Origin: Paludibacteraceae bacterium
Lineage (GTDB): Bacteria > Bacteroidota > Bacteroidia > Bacteroidales > Paludibacteraceae
Direction: 5' to 3'
Assembly (NCBI GenBank): GCA_017542915.1
Contig: JAFXWI010000085.1
Location: forward strand, 1-29,019
DNA length: 29,019 nucleotides
In this document: piece by piece, positions 17,053 through 24,113 of the stretch
Layout of the letters: each line of letters begins with the position of its first letter
How positions within the stretch are numbered: the stretch's first letter is position 1
Translations under genes and position numbers: made by a program
The notes under the pieces: model-generated
Seen by the model: only the letters and a program-made list of their open reading frames with translations
The model's database searches: none
What the model was told of the DNA's origin: nothing

Positions 17053-18159
17053 TTACTCATTAACAATGATCGTTCTTCCGTCTTTCTTCTTATGCCTGAA
17101 CCAAAGACCGTACACCTCAGAGCAGTTACCGGCGGTAATGAAAGCTTTGATCTTGTTATTGCGGATAAAAGCCATGACGGACGAGAACTCGTCTTGCGTC
17201 AAGAGCGTCTGGATCTCTATATGTTCCTCTCCGCTGTAACCGCCTTGAATCTTATATAACGAACACCCGCGCACGAGCGTTTCTACTATATATGCGCGTA
17301 CGCGATCCGGTTCCGCACTAACGATGCAGACACGTTTGCGTTTGTTGAGCGAGGCGGTGAAATAGTCTATTGCCAGACCGTTGATCCATGTACCGATGAT
17401 ACCTATTACGACCATACGGAAGTCATTGATCAGGAATGCAGAGCAACAGATGATGATGCCGCCAATAGCCACCGACGAACCGATATCGAAATGCAGATAC
17501 TTATGAACGATCTTACCGAGTATATCGAGTCCTCCGGTAGAGGCATTGATGCGGAACATAAACGCTTGACAGGCACTCAACAAAAGCACAAAGCAGATAA
17601 GGTCAAACCAAATATCGCCCATACCCATACCTCCGCTCATGACGCTGTCACGTATCTGCTCCAACACTTCGCCGGAACGGCTCAGGAGATAAGGATGACC
17701 GTTTGCATCCATGACCGTTTGACCTGCTTGGAGTTGCGCCAAGATATCGGGGTTATTGATCACTTGGTGAGTAAAATTCGTACTCGGATAGATACGATCC
17801 CACACCTGCGTCAGAGGACCCAAAATCATCGCCGTATAGACCGTTTTGGCGCCAAACTCATTCCCGATAAGCAGAAAAGCCAGCAGCAACAGAAAGGCGT
17901 TGATTCCCATTACCCAATACGAGAACGTATCTGCGTCTCCGCCCATTAAGGTATTGAGAACGATCGAGAGACCCGATATTGAACCGACAATCAGGTGACT
18001 CGGCATGAGGAAATAATACACTGCCGCTGCTCCGAAACTCATTCCGACAGTCATCATCACCAATTCGCGCCAAAACTTAGCGGTTCCCAAAGCATGCCAG
18101 AAAGTGCTACCCAATTCGTGCCAATAGGCGCGCGTGAAATATTGGTTTACGTGTTCCAT
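17053..18159 (-). CDS. YitT-family membrane protein (with DUF2179-like C-terminal domain)
   Basis: The protein has 368 residues. Residues about 30-275 contain five to six hydrophobic segments of the YitT/DUF161 type, with the family segments MPSHLIVGSISGLSIVLN and INASTGGLDILGKI. A cytoplasmic domain (about 278-362) matches the DUF2179 pattern (RVCIVSAEPDRVRAYIVE, then YSGEEHIEIQTLLTQDE). The family's transported substrate or role is not established. A hydrophilic insert of about 50 residues (NFTHQVINN to VMSGG) separates two membrane segments. It is 25 bp behind the aspartate kinase gene. Both adjoining gaps are degenerate period-7 sequence that carries the stop codons. Confidence 0.85.
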   Translation of the reverse strand: MEHVNQYFTRAYWHELGSTFWHALGTAKFWRELVMMTVGMSFGAAAVYYFLMPSHLIVGSISGLSIVLNTLMGGDADTFSYWVMGINAFLLLLAFLLIGNEFGAKTVYTAMILGPLTQVWDRIYPSTNFTHQVINNPDILAQLQAGQTVMDANGHPYLLSRSGEVLEQIRDSVMSGGMGMGDIWFDLICFVLLLSACQAFMFRINASTGGLDILGKIVHKYLHFDIGSSVAIGGIIICCSAFLINDFRMVVIGIIGTWINGLAIDYFTASLNKRKRVCIVSAEPDRVRAYIVETLVRGCSLYKIQGGYSGEEHIEIQTLLTQDEFSSVMAFIRNNKIKAFITAGNCSEVYGLWFRHKKKDGRTIIVNE

Positions 18160-18184
18160 GTTTTTAGTATTAGTCGTTGGTCAT

Positions 18185-19432
18185 TTAACCTTTCACCACC
18201 AAACGAGCCGTGCGACGGGTCGTTTGGCTAAGCATAATCGTACGTCCGGCTTTAGCGCGCTCCAAGACATCCGGTGTCGTTCCACGGATAGTGAGAAGCG
18301 AGAGGCCGTCGTTATAACTGACGTTGAAATGCTTCTGTAATTCTTCGATAGCCGCAGGCACAAAGCGTGTGTTATCCACACAAACGGAGATCGTCACGGC
18401 AGAAGACTGAATAAGCGACACCTTGAGGCGATGACGATGGATGACATCGAAGATCTCGCTCAAACTCTCCTCCAAAACGAAAGAGAAATCCTTGGCGCGC
18501 ATGGTAATAAGGATCTGATTCTTGCGCCAGATATATACCGGCACATCGATCGGTCCGACACCATCTTCGGCTATCCGCGAACCTTCTGCGGAGGGATCAC
18601 CGAAAGGTCTGACATACAAAGGAATACCTTTGTTCTGAAGCGGACGAATACTCTTCGGGTGAATGACCTGCGCTCCGGAGTACGCTAACTCCACAGCGTC
18701 TTGGTATCGCAAGGAAGGAATAAGCACCGTGTCGGGTTCGATACGCGGATCGGCATTGAGGATACCAGGCACATCTTTCCAGATAGTAACGGAGTCCGCA
18801 TCCAGATAGTTACCTAATAACGCTGCGGTATAGTCGGATCCTTCACGACCAAGGGTCGTACGTTTCCCATCGGCTGTTCCGCCAATGAAACCCTGCGTGA
18901 CCACCACCTGCGGACGGCGAGGTCTGTTCCACCCTGCCCTAATAGTCTCAGCGCTGATCGCATCATCCACTTTAGCTTCACGCCACGTGTTATCCGTACG
19001 CAGCAGTTTAGGCATGTTCCACCATTCCACCGGCAGTCCTTGTTTGAGCAGATAGACTGCGACGATCTGGGTAGAAAGGATCTCTCCCATGGAGACCACT
19101 TGGTCATAGTTCTCATCGAAAGAGAGCGCAGGGTCATAAGGGATCTCACCCTGCAGACGGATATCCACACCGGGTTGAAGCTTCAGCTCCTTCATGATTG
19201 CCACATGAAAATCAATGACATCGACCCATTGGTTAAGCGCGGCTTCTTCTTTTCCGGCATCAAGGAACTCCACCACACGCTCTAAAGCGTTGGTCGTCTT
19301 GCCCATCGCCGAAACGACAACCATCAGATCAGTGGGCGTTTGGTCATTTAAGGCCAAACGGACAATCTTCTCCACGTTCCGGACACCTGCTGCGTCCTTC
19401 ACCGATGCGCCACCAAATTTATAAACTCTCAT
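18185..19432 (-). CDS. Aspartate kinase
   Basis: The protein has 415 residues. It phosphorylates aspartate as the first step to lysine, threonine, methionine and diaminopimelate. KFGGASV (residues 5-11) is the ATP/aspartate-binding start. TTLGREGSDYTAA and WKDVPGILNADPR are the other kinase signatures. Two ACT-like segments follow from about residue 300 (ILITMRAKDFSF, then VTISVCVDN), as in monofunctional, feedback-regulated enzymes. No homoserine dehydrogenase domain is attached. An 81-bp gap with two heptamer arrays separates it from ribH; it holds no lysine riboswitch, being too short. Confidence 0.94.
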   Translation of the reverse strand: MRVYKFGGASVKDAAGVRNVEKIVRLALNDQTPTDLMVVVSAMGKTTNALERVVEFLDAGKEEAALNQWVDVIDFHVAIMKELKLQPGVDIRLQGEIPYDPALSFDENYDQVVSMGEILSTQIVAVYLLKQGLPVEWWNMPKLLRTDNTWREAKVDDAISAETIRAGWNRPRRPQVVVTQGFIGGTADGKRTTLGREGSDYTAALLGNYLDADSVTIWKDVPGILNADPRIEPDTVLIPSLRYQDAVELAYSGAQVIHPKSIRPLQNKGIPLYVRPFGDPSAEGSRIAEDGVGPIDVPVYIWRKNQILITMRAKDFSFVLEESLSEIFDVIHRHRLKVSLIQSSAVTISVCVDNTRFVPAAIEELQKHFNVSYNDGLSLLTIRGTTPDVLERAKAGRTIMLSQTTRRTARLVVKG

Positions 19433-19433
19433 T

Positions 19434-19461
19434 CAATTAACAATTATCAATTTACAATTAT
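19434..19461. repeat. Heptamer array (CAATTAN, 4 units)
   Basis: CAATTAA, CAATTAT, CAATTTA and CAATTAT follow with exact period 7, directly upstream of the aspartate kinase start codon. Confidence 0.9.
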
Positions 19462-19487
19462 CAAAGGTCTTACTCATTAGACGCTTT

Positions 19488-19515
19488 GTGAATTGTGAAT
19501 TGTGAATTGTACATT
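19488..19515. repeat. Heptamer array (GTGAATT, 3-4 units)
   Basis: GTGAATT three times, then GTACATT, with period 7. It abuts the ribH stop codon (TAA at 19516-19514). A 26-bp spacer with the inverted repeat GTCT/AGAC (19467-19482) separates it from the array at 19434-19461. Confidence 0.88.
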
Positions 19516-19990
19516 ACAGATTCGCCATACGTATAGCCGTATAAGCACCTTCGATACCTTTGTTGCCCAATTTACCGCCACAACGATCGAGAGCCTGCTG
19601 ACGATTTAGAACAGTAAGCACCGAGAAAATAACCGGCACTTTGCCCTGTACATTCAAAGCCGCTACGCCTTGCGTCACACTCTGGCAGACATAATCGAAA
19701 TGCGGCGTGTCTCCTTGGATCACACAGCCGATGACAATCACCGCGTCCACGCGTTCTTCTTTCATCAGACGCGCTGCGCCATACGTCAACTCCACTGCTC
19801 CCGGAACATGGATCACGTCGATATTCTCCTTGAGCACACCATGGTGTACGAACGTGTCAATAGCACCTTGCGCCATGGAGTACGTGATCTCGCTATTCCA
19901 ATCCGCTACTACAATAGCATAGCGCTGACGTCCGAGAACGTCAGCGCTTGGAACTTGACTTGCGTCGTATTTAGACAAATCAGTTGTCAT
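19514..19990 (-). CDS. ribH: 6,7-dimethyl-8-ribityllumazine synthase
   Basis: The protein has 158 residues, typical length. It condenses the pyrimidinedione intermediate with dihydroxybutanone phosphate in riboflavin synthesis, as a large oligomer. Conserved segments are ADWNSEITYSMAQGA, HVPGAVELTYGA and VIGCVIQGDTPHFDYVC, the last holding the catalytic histidine. The C-terminus GNKGIEGAYTAIRM is also typical. It follows the TPR protein gene in the same direction, an arrangement I associate with Bacteroidales. Confidence 0.96.
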   Translation of the reverse strand: MTTDLSKYDASQVPSADVLGRQRYAIVVADWNSEITYSMAQGAIDTFVHHGVLKENIDVIHVPGAVELTYGAARLMKEERVDAVIVIGCVIQGDTPHFDYVCQSVTQGVAALNVQGKVPVIFSVLTVLNRQQALDRCGGKLGNKGIEGAYTAIRMANL

Positions 19991-20106
19991 AATTCAATTT
20001 ACAATATACGATATATGATGTATTAATGATTAACGCAGAAACCTTCTTCCTTTTATCCCTTCATACATCCTTCGTTCATCGTACATTTGTCCTTCGTACA
20101 TTAATT

Positions 20107-20787
20107 TTATTCAGCAACTGCGATATATTTATCGATATCCTGAGCCTCAGCGCTCTGCGGATAATTCTCCTTGATAGCCTTGAAAGCCTTGAGAGCTTTA
20201 GCTTTCTCTCCCTCGTGCAGATAAACGATACCTGCTTTCTTGAGGCTCATCGGAGCAATAAGCTCATTGCCGGACTCAGCCGCAGCCTCAAAAGCTTTAG
20301 CTGCCTTGCCGTACTCACCAAGCTCTACATAAGCGTCACCCAGCAACTGACGAGCAGCCGGATCGATATTGAGGTCGTCTGCCGAGAACTTCTTCAGATA
20401 CTCAGCTGCCTGCTCGTACTCACCCTTCTCATAGTAGCAAATACCTGCGTAGAGAGCTGCGAGCTCACCCTGCTGATTGCTGTACTCATCAGCAATTGCT
20501 GCAAAACCGATGCACTCAGCGCCGTCACCATTGAGAGCTTTCTCATAGTCACCTGCCATGAAATAAGCAGCAGCTTTCGCATTCTCGTTACTTGCTTCAT
20601 GAGCCTTCGGTTTGATCACATACGTGTTCACAGCGATCACAGCGCAAACAACAACTGCGATGCAGCAAACTACCAACGAGATGAGTTTGGAGTTCTCCTC
20701 GATCCATTTACCTGCGCCCGTAAGCGCCTCATTTACTTCTTGTAATTGTTCGTCCTGTTTTACGAACTCTTCTTTCTTTTTTGCCAT
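20107..20787 (-). CDS. Membrane-anchored tetratricopeptide-repeat protein
   Basis: The protein has 226 residues from the ATG at 20787. The frame's more distal start at 20814 is a TTG and less likely. A charged N-terminus is followed by a single transmembrane helix (about residues 36-57) and then TPR-like helical pairs (AAYFMAGDYEKAL, AGICYYEKGEYEQAAEYL, LGDAYVELGEYGKAAKAFEAA, GIVYLHEGEKAKALKAF). The layout resembles YfgM-type periplasmic scaffold proteins. It heads the run with ribH. The 116-bp gap to ribH contains period-7-like degenerate sequence (about 20047-20107) and no promoter I can recognise. Confidence 0.85.
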   Translation of the reverse strand: MAKKKEEFVKQDEQLQEVNEALTGAGKWIEENSKLISLVVCCIAVVVCAVIAVNTYVIKPKAHEASNENAKAAAYFMAGDYEKALNGDGAECIGFAAIADEYSNQQGELAALYAGICYYEKGEYEQAAEYLKKFSADDLNIDPAARQLLGDAYVELGEYGKAAKAFEAAAESGNELIAPMSLKKAGIVYLHEGEKAKALKAFKAIKENYPQSAEAQDIDKYIAVAE

Positions 20788-20861
20788 TTTATTGTTAGTT
20801 TTTATTATTTTCAATAATACGTTTCATACATGCCACAAAGCACGCTCAATGAAAAAGCGTG

Positions 20862-20892
20862 CAAAGTTACAACTTTTTTTTGACATACGCAA
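20862..20892 (-). promoter_or_regulatory. Promoter for the TPR-ribH run
   Basis: TTG (20892-20890), a 20-nt spacer and TAACTTTG (20869-20862) are read on the minus strand. The start codon at 20787 is 75 nt beyond the -7 element. It is the only clear promoter in front of the seven-gene run down to manA. Confidence 0.75.
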
Positions 20893-20989
20893 GTTTTAGC
20901 GCAATTATTTTACAAAAATAGATATTTAGTGCCTAAATAACCCCCTCGTCGGCGTACACTCGTATCAACCTCGATATCGCGCCAAATGT

Positions 20990-21022
20990 TACCCCAAACA
21001 TACCCAAAGGATACCCCAAGGA
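20990..21022. repeat. Tandem C-rich 11-mers (3 units)
   Basis: TACCCCAAACA, TACCCAAAGGA and TACCCCAAGGA follow with exact period 11, close to one DNA helical turn. This would place the C tracts on one face of the helix. It is unlike the 7-mer arrays and occurs once in the window. Confidence 0.7.
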
Positions 21023-21057
21023 TAGAACCCTATTTTTGGCAAAAACACGCCTTATAC

Positions 21058-21078
21058 TATATATACGTAGTATATATA
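21058..21078. repeat. AT-rich inverted repeat
   Basis: TATATATAC, GTA, GTATATATA forms a perfect 9-bp stem around 3 nt. It has no T tract typical of a terminator. It lies 36 bp after the 11-mer repeats and 82 bp before the queH promoter. Confidence 0.7.
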
Positions 21079-21121
21079 CTTTTTAACGCGTTCCACATTA
21101 GAAAATGGAAATAATTATGAA

Positions 21122-21156
21122 TTTTTAATTTTAAATTTTTAATTTCTAATTTCTAA
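21122..21156. repeat. Heptamer array upstream of queH (TTTNTAA, 5 units)
   Basis: TTTTTAA, TTTTAAA, TTTTTAA, TTTCTAA and TTTCTAA follow with exact period 7. It ends 4 bp before the -33 element of the queH promoter. Confidence 0.85.
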
Positions 21157-21159
21157 CGT

Positions 21160-21190
21160 TTGCATATATGCAAAAAAAGTAGTACTTTTG
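21160..21190 (+). promoter_or_regulatory. queH promoter
   Basis: TTG (21160-21162), a 20-nt spacer and TACTTTTG (21183-21190). The -33 region reads TTGCATATAT. The start codon is 37 nt downstream of the -7 element. Confidence 0.75.
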
Positions 21191-21226
21191 CACTCAATTT
21201 GATGAAACATCGATAACTCAGATCCT

Positions 21227-21820
21227 ATGAAACAAGCCGCAATAATAGTACCGGAGGGATGTACACGCGTGTTGCTACATGCGTGCTGCGCACCTTGCTC
21301 AAGCGCCATCGTGGAATGGTTATTGGCGCATGGCATTCAACCGGTCATATACTATTTCAATCCCAATATATACCCGCGGGAAGAATACGAGATCCGCAAG
21401 AACGAGAGCAAACGGCACGCCGAAAGCCTCGGTATTCAATGGATCGATGATGACTACTGTCATGACTCTTGGCGGGAATCCGTTTGCGGCTTGGAGAACG
21501 AGCCCGAGAGAGGCAAACGATGCGAGAAATGTTTCTATCATCGGCTCCTTGCTACGGCTCGCAAGGCGCAAGAATTAGGCATCCAATGGTTCGCTACTAC
21601 CCTTGCCTCTTCTCGATGGAAGAACTTGGAACAGATCAACCGAGCAGGAGAAGCCGCAGCAAAAGAGAAGAAGGTGCGTTTCTGGGCGCAGAACTGGCGG
21701 AAAGATGGTTTGCAAGAACGCAGAAACCAACTCCTCAAAGAATACCGGTTCTACAATCAACAGTATTGTGGATGCGAGTTCTCTTTTAGAGCAACCGAAC
21801 TCAACACTATCAAAGCTTGA
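21227..21820 (+). CDS. queH: Epoxyqueuosine reductase QueH
   Basis: The protein has 197 residues. QueH reduces epoxyqueuosine to queuosine in tRNA, the non-homologous counterpart of QueG. The metal-binding cysteines are in HACCAPC (residues 18-24), RCEKC (C99, C102) and QQYCGC (C181, C183). YYFNPNIYPREEYEIRKNE and FATTLASSRWKN are family segments. Length is normal. The last 11 bp overlap the 3' end of the convergent TonB receptor gene. No other queuosine gene is nearby. Confidence 0.94.
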   Translation: MKQAAIIVPEGCTRVLLHACCAPCSSAIVEWLLAHGIQPVIYYFNPNIYPREEYEIRKNESKRHAESLGIQWIDDDYCHDSWRESVCGLENEPERGKRCEKCFYHRLLATARKAQELGIQWFATTLASSRWKNLEQINRAGEAAAKEKKVRFWAQNWRKDGLQERRNQLLKEYRFYNQQYCGCEFSFRATELNTIKA

Positions 21821-24113
21821 GCGCCAAACCGAGGAAATAAGTACGAGGAACAGTGGGACCATAGATGTAATTGGCATCGCGATCCGGTCCTTTGTCCAAG
21901 TCACGCTGGAACTGATCCAAGACATTCTTCACACCGCCGCTGATCTCCAAACAATAGTGTTTGTACAGATGTATATCGTACGCCAAACGAATACCAAGAT
22001 CCCAGAAAGATGGGGTCTTTTTTTCTTCGTCATTAAGAGCATAACCTTTGAGATGCGGTACGATCATAGAGCCCGTAGCCTTACCGTTGATAGAGATCGT
22101 AAAATCCCGAACGGGCTGAATGTCCAAAAGCAGATAACCATAGTGATCCGGTGTATGGAGCATTCGCTTTTGAGGCGCCACAACAGGACTCCATGACATC
22201 GCTTCTATATATCGGCTACGCTGGAACGTATAACCGGCAGAGAGTTGGAAATTAAAGGTCGAGAGTTGGAAGGACAGCTTGCCTTCAAAATTGATTCCAC
22301 CGACCCACGCTCCCGGAGCATTGGTACGCGTAAAGAGAAGGTTGTTCATAGCATCCTTACCATCTTCGCGCAGATAGAATACGTCCTGCAAATACGTATA
22401 GAACCCTTCACCTGTGAGGTTAACCTCCAAATTATCAAAACGTCTATACCAATCCAAACTCAGCGTAGCGCTATGCGAGTACTCGGGTTTGAGGTCGGGA
22501 TCAAGAGTGATAAGCGATACGTTTCCTCCGACTGCCGCCACATGCAGATCTTCGTCATAAGCTTGCGGCGCACGATAACCGCTACTATATCCTGCTCTCA
22601 GCACAAGTCCTTCAATAGGCGTATAACGCACCGTAGCACGCGGGTTGACCACCACACGTTTAAGGAGATTATGTTTCTCCAAACGCGCGCCGATGAGAAC
22701 ACTCCATTGGGTGTTTTTCCATTCGTTCTGAGCGTACGCGCCGACCACATGCACGTTCTGCCGCATATCGCGGTTATAACCGAGCATTCGGTCGTGAAGT
22801 CCGTTGAAGTTATACTCCGCTCCGACCGTCAGGTCTCCGTTCATTCGTCCGCAAGGATACGAGAAACGGTATTGCAGACCCGTGTTGGAAGTCAGATCTG
22901 AACTGCGACCATAAGCGGCTGTGTCCTGCCCTGCTCCGAAATAACTCTCTCGTCCGATATGCTGTATAGCGGAATAAGCAGAGACAAAATGTCTGCTATC
23001 TACTGAAAACCAATCAAAAGCAAGCGAACCGGCATCTATATTATGACGCAGTTGTTCGGCTATGTCGGCTTTATGCGGCTCTTCGTCTCGTTTGTTACCT
23101 CCTCTTCGGTAGTCGGTCGTATGATGGTACTCTGCCGTCAGTTTGGAGTACGCCGAAGTCTTGAAGAACACACGTGTTCCGGCAGTCGTCGTACGCAGTT
23201 GCGGCACTTCGCTGAAACCGTCGTCATCGCGGTCATACGCACTACGCGTACGATGAGAAGCAAAGATATACGCGCCTATTTTGCGGTTCTCGCTCATCAC
23301 AGATGCGTTGAGGTCGGTATTGATGTCGTAACCGGCACGTTCGTTCACATTAGAGGTATTCGCGAGGTTAACAAAGTTACGAACAGGTTCTTTGGTAATG
23401 ATGTTCACCACTCCCGCAATTGCGTTTGCTCCATAGACCGCAGATCCTCCTCCGCGTACTACCTCTATACGGTCTATCATAGCAGCCGGGACTTGCTCCA
23501 AACCATACACAGAAGCCATGGAAGAGAAAACCGGACGGCTGTCCATAAGGATCTGAGTGTACTGTCCTTGAAGTCCGTTAATACGGAGATCCGTCTTACC
23601 GCAGTTGGAACAGGTGTTCTCTACCCGCAAACCCGGCTGAAAACAAAGAGCGTCGGCTACGCAGCTGACCGCAGTAGTCTCAAACAATTTAGGAGAGAGC
23701 ACGTTGACGATAGTTGCCGCCTCCTGACGCTTGGTAGCGTATCGGTTTGCGGTAACAACGACACTATTGAGTTGCTGGGAGAACTCCTTGATAGCCGCTT
23801 TGAGTTCGACAGTCTTGTCAGCTTCCGTAACGACCGGCAGCTCAAGGGTCTCATAGCCCACATAGCTGAAAACAACCGTCTGTCTGCCGATCGGCAGATC
23901 TTTGAGGAAATAGTGACCCGTCTCATCCGTGACGGTTCCTATATCCGTTCCCTTGAGTTGTACGTTTACAAAGGGAAGATGCTCACCTGTTTTTTCATCC
24001 AAAACATGTCCCGTCAAATGGGCATCGTATTGGGCAAAAGCCCACGAGAAACTAAACAGACTAACTAATAAGAGTGATTTTTTAATCCAATAAGTGATTT
24101 GATTCTTGTTCAT
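21810..24113 (-). CDS. TonB-dependent outer-membrane receptor with a CxxC plug motif
   Basis: The protein has 767 residues. Residues 1-27 are a signal peptide. Residues 28-110 form a CarboxypepD_reg-like domain (GHVLDEKTGEHLPFVNVQLKG). A TonB-box-like LNSVVVTANR precedes the plug, which holds CSNCG (C168, C171), the segment RINGLQGQYTQILMDSRPVF and IEVVRGGGSAVYGANAIAGVVNIITK. The barrel ends with the usual aromatic strand (TYFLGLALKL). The C-x-x-C in the plug is a mark of a receptor group that I associate with metal or metal-cofactor uptake; the ligand is not known here. Residues 615-624 (FQLSTFNFQLS) are encoded by a heptamer array. Its start codon overlaps the stop of the upstream receptor gene by 1 bp (TAATG), so the two are translationally coupled. 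Confidence 0.92.
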   Translation of the reverse strand: MNKNQITYWIKKSLLLVSLFSFSWAFAQYDAHLTGHVLDEKTGEHLPFVNVQLKGTDIGTVTDETGHYFLKDLPIGRQTVVFSYVGYETLELPVVTEADKTVELKAAIKEFSQQLNSVVVTANRYATKRQEAATIVNVLSPKLFETTAVSCVADALCFQPGLRVENTCSNCGKTDLRINGLQGQYTQILMDSRPVFSSMASVYGLEQVPAAMIDRIEVVRGGGSAVYGANAIAGVVNIITKEPVRNFVNLANTSNVNERAGYDINTDLNASVMSENRKIGAYIFASHRTRSAYDRDDDGFSEVPQLRTTTAGTRVFFKTSAYSKLTAEYHHTTDYRRGGNKRDEEPHKADIAEQLRHNIDAGSLAFDWFSVDSRHFVSAYSAIQHIGRESYFGAGQDTAAYGRSSDLTSNTGLQYRFSYPCGRMNGDLTVGAEYNFNGLHDRMLGYNRDMRQNVHVVGAYAQNEWKNTQWSVLIGARLEKHNLLKRVVVNPRATVRYTPIEGLVLRAGYSSGYRAPQAYDEDLHVAAVGGNVSLITLDPDLKPEYSHSATLSLDWYRRFDNLEVNLTGEGFYTYLQDVFYLREDGKDAMNNLLFTRTNAPGAWVGGINFEGKLSFQLSTFNFQLSAGYTFQRSRYIEAMSWSPVVAPQKRMLHTPDHYGYLLLDIQPVRDFTISINGKATGSMIVPHLKGYALNDEEKKTPSFWDLGIRLAYDIHLYKHYCLEISGGVKNVLDQFQRDLDKGPDRDANYIYGPTVPRTYFLGLALKL
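22244..22271. repeat. Heptamer array inside the first TonB receptor gene
   Basis: On the minus strand the units are TTCCAAC, TCTCGAC, CTTTAAT and TTCCAAC, followed by TCTC, with exact period 7. Three units equal seven codons, so the protein shows FQLS-TFN-FQLS. The array has no stop in the reading frame. Confidence 0.85.

Larger units (their letters stand above)
20893..21159. other. Gene-free region between the TPR and queH promoters
   Basis: About 270 bp carry no plausible ORF on either strand. The region holds a 33-bp tandem repeat of C-rich 11-mers, a strong AT-rich inverted repeat and a heptamer array (each listed separately). No known riboswitch fold is recognised. Confidence 0.6.

Noticed and set aside
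19433..19513. Lysine riboswitch before the aspartate kinase gene
   Set aside because: The gap is only 81 bp and consists mostly of two heptamer arrays. It cannot hold the roughly 170-nt aptamer.
20893..21159. preQ1 riboswitch controlling queH
   Set aside because: No preQ1 aptamer pattern is seen, and the queH promoter lies downstream of this region, leaving a leader of only about 30 nt.
23043..24068. 341-residue plus-strand frame opposite the first TonB receptor gene
   Set aside because: It is a shadow of the real gene, rich in unlikely residue runs and without motif or promoter.
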